The notes: a model not told the origin generated them from the sequence alone. Shown: positions 50,133 through 60,527, counted from the first letter of the stretch. The stretch: 64,000 bases of DNA from Chromatiales bacterium (GCA_002688175.1 NZCC01000030.1:27979-91978); one strand, 5' to 3'. Made by a program: numbers and translations.

Positions 50133-50872
50133 TCTGTCCTCACAATTTCAAAGTCGCAGATCAGCGGCAAATGATCCGAAAATCCAACATCAAGAATCTC
50201 GAAATTTGAGACCTCAATACCTTTACCATACAGGATAAAGTCAAGTTCCATGCGTGGCGACCGGCTCGGATAAGTTGGCTCGCTCGAAACGTTAGCACTG
50301 CGCAGGCCCGCAGCCTGCAAAAAGAGAAAAATCTCATTTTCGCCCCAGAATGTATTGAAATCTCCAGCTACTATCACCGGTTTCTTACTCTTCTTCACAA
50401 GTTCATACAAGTGACGTAACTGAAAATGCCGATGCCGGTACTTCAGTGACAAGTGGACGAGGAAAATGGCGACATCATTGAGTTCAAGTTCGATGATCAG
50501 TTTTTTGATGCCCTGATCAAAATAATGAAAACGCTCACCGGTTATCCTGGGTGCTGCCAGAAAAGCATTTCCCTGTTTGCGCAGAATCGGGATCAGTTGA
50601 TTCACTGATTCCTCACCATATTTGCACGCATAAGCCGAAAAATGACCGAGAGAGTCCGCAATAGCTTCAGCCTGATTGATGCGGCCACTACGCATTGAAC
50701 CAATATCAACTTCTATGAGCCCGACAACATCAGGGTCCGTGGATTTGATAAAGCTGGTTATGCTGGTCAGATTGCCGGGGTTGCCGAACAGGTATCCGGC
50801 ACCCGGCACGGGCATTCGTGGTGTCGGTCCGGCACCGACCGCATAGCGTATATTGTAAATAAGTAGACGCAT
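50129..50872 (-). CDS. Endonuclease/exonuclease/phosphatase (EEP) family protein
   Basis: MRLLIYNIRY, GLIEVD, HLSLKYRHR, VAGDFNTF, LDFILYG, FSDHLPLICDF. Confidence 0.93.
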   Translation of the reverse strand: MRLLIYNIRYAVGAGPTPRMPVPGAGYLFGNPGNLTSITSFIKSTDPDVVGLIEVDIGSMRSGRINQAEAIADSLGHFSAYACKYGEESVNQLIPILRKQGNAFLAAPRITGERFHYFDQGIKKLIIELELNDVAIFLVHLSLKYRHRHFQLRHLYELVKKSKKPVIVAGDFNTFWGENEIFLFLQAAGLRSANVSSEPTYPSRSPRMELDFILYGKGIEVSNFEILDVGFSDHLPLICDFEIVRTE

Positions 50873-50991
50873 CCCGACAGTTTAATGCCTGCGTACGCCT
50901 CTTGCATTCACCTGGCATGAGATTAGCCGATAGAGAGTGAGGGCAACCTGAGCTACACTGTAGGGTATTCTGATTAGGCAGGAGGTTTGCT

Positions 50992-51447
50992 GTGTCTGAG
51001 AATAACCCTTTTCGAGTATTTGTTACTCACCTGTTTCAGGAGAATGAGGACTATCGACGTGTTTTTGAGCACCTGGAAAGTCGTGATAACTTTTACTACA
51101 CGAATTTCAGTAACCCTGACAATATGCCAACCAGCGGCGGTGGCGATGCGATTAAGGAGGAACTCCGCAACCAGATCAAAGAGGCAGAAATCGTGATCCT
51201 GCCGCTCGCGATCCACCCGGAAAACCCGAGTCTTATCGGTTTCCAGCTGGACTACGCCCAGGCGTCGAAAAAGCCAGTCATGGGTATTCAGGCCTTTGGT
51301 GGTACCGTAGCCATTGACAAGAATATCATTGAACGCTGTGACGACGTGATTGATTGGAACGAGCGCACTATTATCAGTGGTATCAAGCGCCTGGCCAGGA
51401 ATGAAGATACCGCGCAGAGGGAAACGATTGATTTCGACCTGGAATAG
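50992..51447 (+). CDS. Orphan TIR-like (MTH538/DUF1863, ThsB-type) domain protein
   Basis: FRVFVTHLFQENEDYRRVFEHLESRDNFYYTNFSNPDNMP...LRNQIKEAEIVILPLAIHPENPSLIGFQLDYAQASKKPVMGIQAFG; strong SD (AGGAGG) before a GTG start. Confidence 0.75.
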   Translation: MSENNPFRVFVTHLFQENEDYRRVFEHLESRDNFYYTNFSNPDNMPTSGGGDAIKEELRNQIKEAEIVILPLAIHPENPSLIGFQLDYAQASKKPVMGIQAFGGTVAIDKNIIERCDDVIDWNERTIISGIKRLARNEDTAQRETIDFDLE

Positions 51448-51543
51448 CCAACTTATTATTAGCCTAATTCATGGCTCGCCTTGTTGCGAATCGGATGCTT
51501 CAGTAGAATTCCGCCCGCCGGCACAAGTTGCCTAACCAAATAA

Positions 51544-51569
51544 CGGCGCACGACAGACATCGTGCGCCG
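51544..51569 (+). other. Strong hairpin CGGCGCACGA-cagaca-TCGTGCGCCG upstream of the FNR gene
   Basis: Perfect 10-bp GC-rich stem, 6-nt loop, ending 17 nt before the ATG; no T run. Confidence 0.75.
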
Positions 51570-51586
51570 CAAATACGGAAATAATA

Positions 51587-52618
51587 ATGACTATCAAAAC
51601 TGATGCACTAATCATTGGTGCCGGGCCATCCGGCCTGTTCCAGATTTTTGAATTGGGCCTGCTCGGTATTAAACCGGATATTGTGGATACTCTGCCGACC
51701 GTGGGCGGACAATGCACCGAACTGTACTCTGACAAACCGATATACGATATTCCCGGTATCCCGATGTGTACCGGACAGGGGTTGGTTGACGCACTTATGG
51801 AACAAGCCGAACCTTTTAACGCCGGATTTCATCTCGGTGAGGAGGTGATTGAGGTCACCGTGCAGGAAGAGGGCGGTTTCAGGGTGGTGACCAATGCCGA
51901 TAAGGTATTTGATGCCAGGACTGTATTTATCGCCGGCGGCGTTGGATCATTTCAGCCCCGTAAATTGCGACAGCCAGAGGCCGAAGCTCTCGAGGATAAG
52001 CAACTATTTTACCGGGTCAGGGATCCATCCCAATTTCACGGTAAGAACATTGTCATCCTGGGCGGCGGTGATTCGGCCCTTGACTGGGCCATGGAACTCG
52101 CCCCCAGGGCTGAATCTTTGACCCTGGTGCACCGACGTGATGAATTCCGTGGTGTTGAAGCATCAGTTGATACTGTAGAAGGCCTGGTTGGACAGGGTCA
52201 GGCAGAAATCATCCGTAGTGCCACTCTCACCGGGCTGGGTTTAGAAGAGAACCGTCTGGTTTCTGTGGGCATCAAGGGACCGGATGATGAAATCCGGACC
52301 CTCCCGGCAGATGCGCTGCTGGTCTTTTTTGGATTATCACCAAAGCTTGGCCCGATCGCTGAGTGGGGGCTGGAGATATCCCGTAAAACCATCGCCGTCG
52401 ATACCGAGCGATTTGAGACGACTATTCCGGGAATTTTCGCAATTGGCGATATAAATAACTATCCGGGCAAAAAGAAGCTGATCCTCAGCGGTTTTCATGA
52501 AGCCGCGTTGGCAGCCTTTGCTGCCAAGTCCATTATCGAACCGGATAAAAAAATCCACCTGCAGTACACGACGACGAGCCCGATCATGCACAAGCGTCTC
52601 GGCGTAGATGACGAATAG
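51587..52618 (+). CDS. Thioredoxin-reductase-like ferredoxin/flavodoxin-NADP reductase
   Basis: ALIIGAGPSGLFQIFELGLLG, VGGQCTELYSDKPIYDIPGIP, VILGGGDSALDWAMELAP, GIFAIGDINNYPGKKKLILSGFHEAA. Confidence 0.95.
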   Translation: MTIKTDALIIGAGPSGLFQIFELGLLGIKPDIVDTLPTVGGQCTELYSDKPIYDIPGIPMCTGQGLVDALMEQAEPFNAGFHLGEEVIEVTVQEEGGFRVVTNADKVFDARTVFIAGGVGSFQPRKLRQPEAEALEDKQLFYRVRDPSQFHGKNIVILGGGDSALDWAMELAPRAESLTLVHRRDEFRGVEASVDTVEGLVGQGQAEIIRSATLTGLGLEENRLVSVGIKGPDDEIRTLPADALLVFFGLSPKLGPIAEWGLEISRKTIAVDTERFETTIPGIFAIGDINNYPGKKKLILSGFHEAALAAFAAKSIIEPDKKIHLQYTTTSPIMHKRLGVDDE

Positions 52619-52636
52619 GACCGATCGCCCTTCAGC

Positions 52637-53596
52637 TTGGGATATGCACCAGGAACTCAATTGAGCACACAGGGAAAAGACCCGTTGATTATCGCCCACC
52701 GGGGCGCCAGCGGATATTTGCCTGAACATTCACTGGCGGCAAAGGCCCTTGCGTATGGCCTCGGTGCCGACTACCTGGAACAAGACATCATTGCGAGCCG
52801 GGACGGCGTGCTGCTTATTCTTCATGACTTGTGGCTCGATGATGTATCGGATGTCGCAACGCGTTTCCCGGGCCGTAGTCGAGACGATGGCCGCCACTAT
52901 TGTATCGATTTTGATGTAGACGAGATCCGCACTCTGCATTTCGGCGAACGTGTGGATCCAGCTACCGGAGTGGAGAAATTCCCGCGACGCTTCACCCGGG
53001 CTGCGGGCAGCTTCAGGGTCGTGACACTCGAGGAAGAAATCCGTTTCATCCAGGGGCTGAATGCCAGTACCGGGCGAAATGTTGGCATCTACCCTGAAAT
53101 CAAGGCGCCGCAGTGGCATGCGGACCAGGGGGTGGACCTGGCAGCTCTGGTTATCGATACCCTCGCAGCGAACGGGTACCTTGAGCCGGATAGTCTTGTA
53201 TACCTGCAGTGTTTCGATGCTGAAACCCTCAGGAAGGTCCGCCAGAGCACCGGCCCGGTATTGCCGATTATCCAGCTATTGAGCAGCAAGACGACGGTGG
53301 ATGCCACACTGCTGCGCGCGATAGCCGAGTATGCAAATGGCATCGGACCTTCGATCAAACTGATTTTGCGCGGTCTAAGGCCGGATGGACACTATGAGCT
53401 GTCTGATTTGGTCAGCATCGCACAAAGTCTTGATCTCGAAATACATCCCTACACGTTCCGGGTCGATGACCTGCCGGACGGCTGCAGTGATTTCAGTGCA
53501 TTGCTGCGATTATTTATCACCGATCTTGAGGTAGACGGGTTGTTCACTGATTTTACCGATCTGGTCGCAAGCTTCATGAGCGACCCGGCGAAATAG
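52637..53596 (+). CDS. Glycerophosphodiester phosphodiesterase (GlpQ-like)
   Basis: IIAHRGASGYLPEHSLAAKALAYGLGADYLEQDIIASRDGVLLILHD; start could be a downstream TTG. Confidence 0.95.
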   Translation: MGYAPGTQLSTQGKDPLIIAHRGASGYLPEHSLAAKALAYGLGADYLEQDIIASRDGVLLILHDLWLDDVSDVATRFPGRSRDDGRHYCIDFDVDEIRTLHFGERVDPATGVEKFPRRFTRAAGSFRVVTLEEEIRFIQGLNASTGRNVGIYPEIKAPQWHADQGVDLAALVIDTLAANGYLEPDSLVYLQCFDAETLRKVRQSTGPVLPIIQLLSSKTTVDATLLRAIAEYANGIGPSIKLILRGLRPDGHYELSDLVSIAQSLDLEIHPYTFRVDDLPDGCSDFSALLRLFITDLEVDGLFTDFTDLVASFMSDPAK

Positions 53597-54024
53597 CGGG
53601 AACAACAATGTGGATGTGCTAAAACCCGCTTGTCAGTGTTCGGTTCCACACTGGCCCTTAATATTTATAAAAAGTAATTTCTTCAAAATCGGGGAAGGCC
53701 GGAAGGTTGTGAATAACCATGATCTGCACAGCAGGTTTTATATAGGACATATGCCCCATAACGGCTTGAGACAGTCATTTGCCTGATTCAAAAGATCTCT
53801 AGAGAACCTAAATTATATTTCTTGATTCAAAATCGGATCCAGCGATGAGCATATGTAACTATGGAACTTGCAGCCTGAATACAGTAGATTTGTTTTCGGA
53901 CCACTCAGTCACATTTTTATCCGGTCTGTTCTGACCGTCAGAAATCTGCGCAAGTGACCGACTTTTCAACAAGAATAATGCAACCTGAATAGAGACAAAC
54001 CCTGATACGGAACCTGCTTCGTCA

Positions 54025-55266
54025 ATGACTAAATATAACCTCATCATCGTAACCGGATTTTGCCTGCTTTTATCGGTAGTGCAGGCACAGGAAAATCCGG
54101 ATCAGATTAAATTACACCGTTCCGAGCAATTGACACTCGGTGTTCTGGTAGACGATGTAATCAAAAGTTATCCGGTCTATGAAGAGTTACCGGCGCGGCT
54201 TGAGGAGGCGGCCAAATATGACCAGAAAGCGAGCAGCCTGTTCGCTGATGCGGCGAGTGTTGAGTTTCGTTTTAAGACCGGCCAAATTGGTAACAACGAT
54301 AACCTTCGTGAGTATGAAGCTGGTGTTGAGTTGCCACTTTGGCGATTTGGAGAACGTAGTGCCAGCAAGCAGGTTGCGCGAGGCCTGGAGCTTGAGGCGA
54401 ACACATTTGCCGCATTGATACGCTGGGAACTTACAGGTGCACTGAGAGCTGCCATCTGGCGCATTGAATTAACGGCCGATCGGGTGGCTAAAACCGAACA
54501 GGCCGCCCAGGTCTCAGTCGATTTACTGCGTAGCATCCAGCGACGGGTTGAGCTCGGTACTTTACCGCGCAGTGATTTGTTGCAGGCAAAACAGGACAAA
54601 TTAAACAGCGATATACGGCTAAGTTCAGCTCGGATTGAACGCGCCAATGCTGTCCGCGCTTATCAAATCATTACTGAACAACAAGTTATGCCAGCTGATT
54701 TTATAGAGAGTCGCAGCAGCAAAAGCGGTATTAATGAGCAACACCCGGCGCTGGCACATAGCTCCGCCCGACTTGAACGCGCTACGGCAGAACAGCGTTT
54801 GACCACTGAATCAGGAACCGCTAATCCGGCCTTGTTATTTGGCGTTCGCACCGAACGTGGGGGTGACGACACCTCGTACGAAGACAGCGTTGGCGTCAGT
54901 TTCAGCTATCCATTGGGTTTTGGCAGGCACGTGAATGCAGCACGAGCAACGGCTAGCGCTCAGGCTGCTGCTGTTCGAGCTGAGCATCGGGCATTACGCC
55001 GACAATTGGTGATGAATGCGCATGATGCGCAACGCAACCTGATTGGTGCGGAACGCGAATATCACCTCGCGCGGCAAAAAAATGAATTGGCTCAGCAACA
55101 TCTTGCCATGAGCATGAGAGCCCTCGAGTTGGGAGAAATGAACCTGATGGCATTCCTGTTAATTAAAGAAACGGCATTCGATGCGGAGATGGGCGCATCC
55201 GGAAAGGAGATCCAATGGCACAGTGCAATTGCAGAATACAACCAGGCCGTTGGAGAACAGCCATGA
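54025..55266 (+). CDS. TolC-family outer membrane efflux protein
   Basis: Signal peptide, long helical OEP repeats; first gene of an RND operon. Confidence 0.92.
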   Translation: MTKYNLIIVTGFCLLLSVVQAQENPDQIKLHRSEQLTLGVLVDDVIKSYPVYEELPARLEEAAKYDQKASSLFADAASVEFRFKTGQIGNNDNLREYEAGVELPLWRFGERSASKQVARGLELEANTFAALIRWELTGALRAAIWRIELTADRVAKTEQAAQVSVDLLRSIQRRVELGTLPRSDLLQAKQDKLNSDIRLSSARIERANAVRAYQIITEQQVMPADFIESRSSKSGINEQHPALAHSSARLERATAEQRLTTESGTANPALLFGVRTERGGDDTSYEDSVGVSFSYPLGFGRHVNAARATASAQAAAVRAEHRALRRQLVMNAHDAQRNLIGAEREYHLARQKNELAQQHLAMSMRALELGEMNLMAFLLIKETAFDAEMGASGKEIQWHSAIAEYNQAVGEQP

Positions 55267-56360
55267 GTAACCGAACTATTGCATCAGTTCTGATTTTCAC
55301 GTTATCGAGTGGCGCAGCTGTAGCCGATGTACTACAGATTCCGGCCAGTCAACTGGACAATCTTGGAGTTGAATTCAGCATACCGAAAGAGACCAGCCTT
55401 GCAGATGATTTTCAGGCACCAGCACGTGTCAGGGTACCGCCTACTAACGATTTTGCAGTTGTTCCGATCTTATCGGGCACGATAAAGAAACTTGGCGTTT
55501 CAGCCGGTGACAAAGTCCGTAAAGGGGAGCCAATCGCCTGGGTTGGCAGCCCTGAATTTCTGAAGTTACAGGCCGAATATATCGATGCCTTTCATCTGCT
55601 GAAATTATCGAAGTCTCGTTTTTTACATGATGAAACACTGAATGAAGAGGGAATAGTTTCCGCGCGACGCCTGTCGGAGAGTACACATGAGATGGAAGAC
55701 CAGCGAGTTGCCGAGCAAAGGCTTCGTCATTCCCTGATCCTGGCCGGTCTTGAGGAAACTGAAATTAATGCTCTGCGTGACTCATTGCTTCTGCAACCTG
55801 AAATGATACTGCGTGCTCCGATTGATGGCATCGTACTTGAAGAATACCGCACCGCAGGCCAGCAAATTGATCCGTCGCAAGCGGTTTATCGAATTTCCGA
55901 TCTGAGCCTGTTATGGCTCGAAATTGATGTTCCATTTATCAAGAGCATTGACATTATCCCTGGAGCCACGGTGCGCATAGAACATGGTCCACTGGATGTT
56001 ATAGCCAAGGTAAGCAATATTGGTCGCCACGTTGACGAAAATAACCAGACTGTCATCGTGCGTGCAGTTATTGAAAGCAATAGCGGGCTGGCTCCCGGTC
56101 AATTTGTAAAGGCTACATTGACGAAAAACCGGTCTGACAATTATTTCTTACTGCCGACCAGCAGTGTCATCAGAAAAGGTGACCGGAACTATGTCTTCAT
56201 TCAGAATTCCGAGGGAGTTGAGACTCGAGAAATTGAGGTGCTCAGACAGGCACAAGGCCAGATTATTATTGGTGCAGGGATTGTTGCCAATGAGAAGGTC
56301 GTGACTCGTGGAACGGCTGCGCTCAAGGCAAGGTGGCTGGGTATAGGTGGAGGCGAGTAG
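55263..56360 (+). CDS. RND efflux periplasmic adaptor (membrane fusion) protein
   Basis: Signal peptide, PILSGTIKKLGVSAGDKVRKGEPIAWV barrel/lipoyl motif, ILRAPIDGIVLEEYRTAGQQIDPSQAVYRI; ATGA overlap with TolC supports the 55263 start. Confidence 0.93.
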   Translation: MSNRTIASVLIFTLSSGAAVADVLQIPASQLDNLGVEFSIPKETSLADDFQAPARVRVPPTNDFAVVPILSGTIKKLGVSAGDKVRKGEPIAWVGSPEFLKLQAEYIDAFHLLKLSKSRFLHDETLNEEGIVSARRLSESTHEMEDQRVAEQRLRHSLILAGLEETEINALRDSLLLQPEMILRAPIDGIVLEEYRTAGQQIDPSQAVYRISDLSLLWLEIDVPFIKSIDIIPGATVRIEHGPLDVIAKVSNIGRHVDENNQTVIVRAVIESNSGLAPGQFVKATLTKNRSDNYFLLPTSSVIRKGDRNYVFIQNSEGVETREIEVLRQAQGQIIIGAGIVANEKVVTRGTAALKARWLGIGGGE

Positions 56361-59300
56361 TGCGCCTGTTAATCCAGTTCGCGCTGACTCAGCGCTTGTT
56401 TGTCCTGTTAATGGTCGTACTGATCTGTACCGGCGGTTATCTTGCCTACAGTGAGTTGCCGATCGATGCTTTTCCCGACGTATCACCTACCCAGGTAAAA
56501 GTTATTGTAAAAGCCCCCGGCATGACGCCGGAGGAAGTCGAGAAGCGGATTACGACTCCGATCGAATTAGAATTACTCGGGCTACCCAACCAGGAAATGT
56601 TGCGTTCTGTCGCCAAGTACGCGCTGACTGACATTACCGTCGATTTTGCCGACGGAACTGATATCTACTGGGCTCGCCAACAGGTTGCCGAACGGCTTAC
56701 CAATGTCTGGGGTGACCTGCCGGCAGGTATTGACGGTGGTATCGCGCCGATGACAACACCGCTCGGCGAGGTGTTCATGTTTACTGTCGATAGTGACAGT
56801 TTATCGCTGATGGAGCGCCGCGATATTCTGGATTGGGTGATCAGGCCGGCCCTGCGCACGGTTGAGGGTGTCGCCGATGTCAATGCCCTCGGCGGTCATG
56901 CGCGCAGCTTCGAGATCGTGCCTGATGTGGCCAGCATGGCCGCACGCAGCATCAGCCTGGCGGAGTTACAAGAAGCCATACAAACCAATAACCGCAACGA
57001 TGGGGCGGGGCGCATGGATGTTGGCGAAGAGGCACTGTTGGTCAGAACCGAAGGTCGTCTCAAAACCTCCAGTGATGTAGCCGATATCGTCGTCGCGAGG
57101 CCTGGTGGAGTCCCTGTGCGTGTGGGCAATATTGCTGAAATCCGAATCGGACACCTGACACGTTATGGGGCGGTCAGTGATTCATCAGGAGAGGAGGTGG
57201 TCGAAGGGCTGGTCCTGGCGCTGCGCGGCGCCAATGCGAGACTGTTGGTCGAAGGAGTGCGCAAAAAACTTGCAGAGCTGGAACCAACACTGCCAGAAGG
57301 GGTCTCCATTTCTGTTTTCTACGACCGGGGTAACCTGGTACAACGTGCTGTGTCGACTGTTTCTATGGCCTTACTGGAAGCAACCGTCCTCATCGTAATC
57401 GTGTTGGTGCTGTTTCTTGGTACTTTCAGATCTGCACTGACCGTTTCTTTATCGTTGCCGCTGGCTGCATCGATCACCTTCATGCTGATGAGCCTGTTTG
57501 ACATGAGCGCAAACCTGATGAGCCTCGGTGGTTTGGCTATCGCAATTGGTATGCTGGTCGACGCAGCTGTTGTTATCGTCGAAAATATCGTGGCCCACCT
57601 GGCTGACAAGAAACATACGGATCGACTGCCAAGACTGCACGTTATCTACAGATCAGTTCGGGAAGTATCGGCACCGGTATTCTCGGGCATCCTGATTATT
57701 ATTATTGTTTTCCTGCCGCTTCTTACGTTACAGGGACTCGAAGGCAAACTTTTCTCCCCCGTGGCTTTGACCATTGTATTTGCTCTGACCGGAGCATTGT
57801 TGGTGTCACTGACCGTAATTCCCGTCGTCGCTTCCTTTCTGCTCGGACAAGTTCCCGAAACTGAGCCCTGGTTGCCGCGTAAACTCCACGAAATTTATAG
57901 CCCAAGTCTCGCCTGGGCTTTGAATAACAGCCGTATTGTTTTCGCAGTTACGGGCGGAGCATTTGTTATGGCAATCGTCGCTTACCTGATGATCGGAAAA
58001 ACATTTATGCCGACAATGGATGAAGGCGACATTATCGTCCAGACCGAGAAGCTTCCCTCGATCAGTCTAGAGCAATCCGTGCACCTGGATATACGCGTAC
58101 AGGAAGCCATAATCAAAAATATACCGGAAGTGCTGAGAACCATTGCTCGCGTGGGTTCTGATGAAATCGGACTCGATCCGATGAGCCTCAATGAGACCGA
58201 TATTTTCATGGTGCTTAAACCCCGGGATGAGTGGACTGTCAGCAGCAAGGATGAACTGAAAAACCGCATGCGCGCAATTCTTGATCGTTTTCCGGGTGTT
58301 GCATACGGCTTTACCCAGCCGATCGACATGCGCGTCAACGAAATGTTAACCGGTACGCGTGGTGATATAGCCGTCAAGATCTTCGGTGAGGATCTTGAAA
58401 TATTAACCAGCCTGGCCAAGGAAGTGGCCACAACTCTGGAAGCAATACCCGGCAGTGAAGATGTCTTTATCAGTGAAAATGAGGGTATGCAATATTTCGA
58501 AATAAACCTCGACCGGTTAAAGACCGGTAGATCCGGATTGAGCAACGATCAACTGGCCGATACGCTACGTGCACAAATCGAGGGCCTGCAGGTTGGCATC
58601 ATTCAGGAAGGCATCAGACGAACGCCGATTATCATCCGCGGCGCACAGGACATGCGTGAATCTCCGGATGAATTCGAACAACTGCTGATTCAATTGGAAG
58701 ATGGGGACAATATCTCGCTCTCATCACTTGCCGGTCTCCACCGGGTTGAGGGCTTTGTGTCAGTTGATCGCGAACGCGGACAACGATTTGCAGTTGTCCA
58801 GGCCAACGTATCCGGGCGAGACCTGGTCGGTTTTGTAGAAGAAGCGCAGCAAACTGTAATTAAGAATATATCGATGCCAGCTGGATATTTTACCGAATGG
58901 GGTGGCGAATTTGAGAATCAGCAGCGTGCTGCAGCACGTTTCGCCATCGTGATACCCGTTGCGCTCGGGCTGATTTTCCTGATGCTGTTCTCGACATTCG
59001 GTTCGATCAAACAGGCGGTTCTGGTCTTTATGACGGTACCATTTGCACTGATGGGCGGCATTTTCGGCCTGTGGATTTCCGGAATGTATATGTCCGTACC
59101 CGCATCGGTAGGTTTTATCGCTTTGCTCGGCATAGCCGTCCTGAATGGTGTCGTTATGGTGTCCTATATCAATCGATTACGAGAGTCGGGCATGGCCGTC
59201 ATGCAAGCAGTTACTGAAGGAGCCATTAGACGCATGCGACCGGTCATGATGACCGCGAGTATTGCCTCGCTGGCATTAATTCCATTGATGTTTGCTAACG

Positions 59301-59434
59301 GGCCCGGGGCTGAAATTCAGAAACCACTGGCGATTGTTGTGATTAGCGGCCTGATCAGTGCCACAATGCTGACCCTGATTCTGTTGCCGATACTGTATCT
59401 GCGTTTTGAAGGTAATTCCGGAGAACGTGCATGA
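56360..59434 (+). CDS. HME-type (CzcA/CusA-like) RND efflux permease
   Basis: MRLLIQFALTQRLFVLLMVVLICTGGYLAYSELPIDAFPDVSPTQVKVIVKAPGMTPEEVEKRITTPIE; VDAAVVIVENIVAHL; GLDPMSLNETDIFMVLKPRDEW. Confidence 0.96.
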   Translation: MRLLIQFALTQRLFVLLMVVLICTGGYLAYSELPIDAFPDVSPTQVKVIVKAPGMTPEEVEKRITTPIELELLGLPNQEMLRSVAKYALTDITVDFADGTDIYWARQQVAERLTNVWGDLPAGIDGGIAPMTTPLGEVFMFTVDSDSLSLMERRDILDWVIRPALRTVEGVADVNALGGHARSFEIVPDVASMAARSISLAELQEAIQTNNRNDGAGRMDVGEEALLVRTEGRLKTSSDVADIVVARPGGVPVRVGNIAEIRIGHLTRYGAVSDSSGEEVVEGLVLALRGANARLLVEGVRKKLAELEPTLPEGVSISVFYDRGNLVQRAVSTVSMALLEATVLIVIVLVLFLGTFRSALTVSLSLPLAASITFMLMSLFDMSANLMSLGGLAIAIGMLVDAAVVIVENIVAHLADKKHTDRLPRLHVIYRSVREVSAPVFSGILIIIIVFLPLLTLQGLEGKLFSPVALTIVFALTGALLVSLTVIPVVASFLLGQVPETEPWLPRKLHEIYSPSLAWALNNSRIVFAVTGGAFVMAIVAYLMIGKTFMPTMDEGDIIVQTEKLPSISLEQSVHLDIRVQEAIIKNIPEVLRTIARVGSDEIGLDPMSLNETDIFMVLKPRDEWTVSSKDELKNRMRAILDRFPGVAYGFTQPIDMRVNEMLTGTRGDIAVKIFGEDLEILTSLAKEVATTLEAIPGSEDVFISENEGMQYFEINLDRLKTGRSGLSNDQLADTLRAQIEGLQVGIIQEGIRRTPIIIRGAQDMRESPDEFEQLLIQLEDGDNISLSSLAGLHRVEGFVSVDRERGQRFAVVQANVSGRDLVGFVEEAQQTVIKNISMPAGYFTEWGGEFENQQRAAARFAIVIPVALGLIFLMLFSTFGSIKQAVLVFMTVPFALMGGIFGLWISGMYMSVPASVGFIALLGIAVLNGVVMVSYINRLRESGMAVMQAVTEGAIRRMRPVMMTASIASLALIPLMFANGPGAEIQKPLAIVVISGLISATMLTLILLPILYLRFEGNSGERA

Positions 59435-59760
59435 GCACTGCAAATCAGGGTGTCCTGACGCTGATTGCGCCCTTGGCGCTGGAAGAAGACCTGGTTGATT
59501 TTTTCCTGGACAGTGAGAACCAAATGGGTTTCACGAGCACCCAGGTACGTGGTCATTCTTCACAGCACACGGGAATGAACCTGGTCGAGCAGGTAACGGG
59601 GCGAACGCAACGGGTGAAGTTCCAGATTCTCCTGTCCGAAACCGAAGCGAAGGATATTTGTCAGCGGCTAAAAGTATTGTTTCCTGATGCGGGGATTAAT
59701 TATTGGTATATCAATGCAGTGATGCAGGGCCGTATTTCCGAAATAACTCCTGAACCATGA
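59431..59760 (+). CDS. DUF3240 family protein
   Basis: Short protein overlapping the RND permease by 4 nt; GVLTLIAPLALEEDLVDFFLD pattern. Confidence 0.85.
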   Translation: MSTANQGVLTLIAPLALEEDLVDFFLDSENQMGFTSTQVRGHSSQHTGMNLVEQVTGRTQRVKFQILLSETEAKDICQRLKVLFPDAGINYWYINAVMQGRISEITPEP

Positions 59761-59948
59761 TCGGGTGCTACTTACTGGATTTAGAAAGTAGGTATCAAAT
59801 ATCCCTTAACTACATGTATTCAAACTAAATAGTACGGATATTGCCGTATGTCCCTGCGCCGGAAGGACCACAGGCATAAAGCGTATAATGTATATTATGT
59901 TAAATAAGGGGTATGAATCATAGCAATAGTGGTCAATCCAGCCCACTC

Positions 59949-60527
59949 TTACTTGAATTGGTAGGTAGCCGAAAGCGTTGCAACCCAGACACCATCCAGT
60001 GCGTCCAGACTCTCTACTTCGAATTGTGCGCCGAATCCTGTGCCCGTTTGCATGGCAATTCCCAGCCCAAATGACAGGTCCGTACTGCTGTCATCCAACA
60101 TCTCGACGCCCTGTGCTTTGACTTTTCCATCCCAGGCATAGAGGCCGGCTTTGCCAAAGATGTCCAGAGACCGGTTTATCGGCCAGTAAACGACACCTGA
60201 GGCTGTAACAGCGTTCATATCGATACTGACATCTACACCGGCAATGGCCTCGTCAACCTCTCCCAGGTCCACATAAGCGACTTCAATACCCAGATCGAGG
60301 TTGAACAGCAGCGGAATCTGTGCAAACCGGTACCCGCCCAGCACTCTAAGGCTGAGATCCTCACCGCTCACCGTAACAAAATCGTTGCGCGCGTCGATCT
60401 TGCTATATCCGCCGCCCAAACCAAGGTATGGGCCACTGGTTTTAGTGGGCAGACCGTCCGCATGGACGGTACATGGTACGGTGAGCAGAATCCCGACCAG
60501 CAGGCTGCGAAGATTCATCGGCTCCAC
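59949..60527 (-). CDS. Outer membrane beta-barrel protein
   Basis: Signal peptide ([20 protein letters not shown]), amphipathic strands ([15 protein letters not shown]), terminal YQFK. Confidence 0.85.
   Translation of the reverse strand: MEPMNLRSLLVGILLTVPCTVHADGLPTKTSGPYLGLGGGYSKIDARNDFVTVSGEDLSLRVLGGYRFAQIPLLFNLDLGIEVAYVDLGEVDEAIAGVDVSIDMNAVTASGVVYWPINRSLDIFGKAGLYAWDGKVKAQGVEMLDDSSTDLSFGLGIAMQTGTGFGAQFEVESLDALDGVWVATLSATYQFK

Noticed and set aside
53597-54024. 428-bp intergenic region before the TolC gene as a possible ncRNA or regulator site
   Set aside because: No convincing hairpin, repeat or promoter pattern could be supported by eye.
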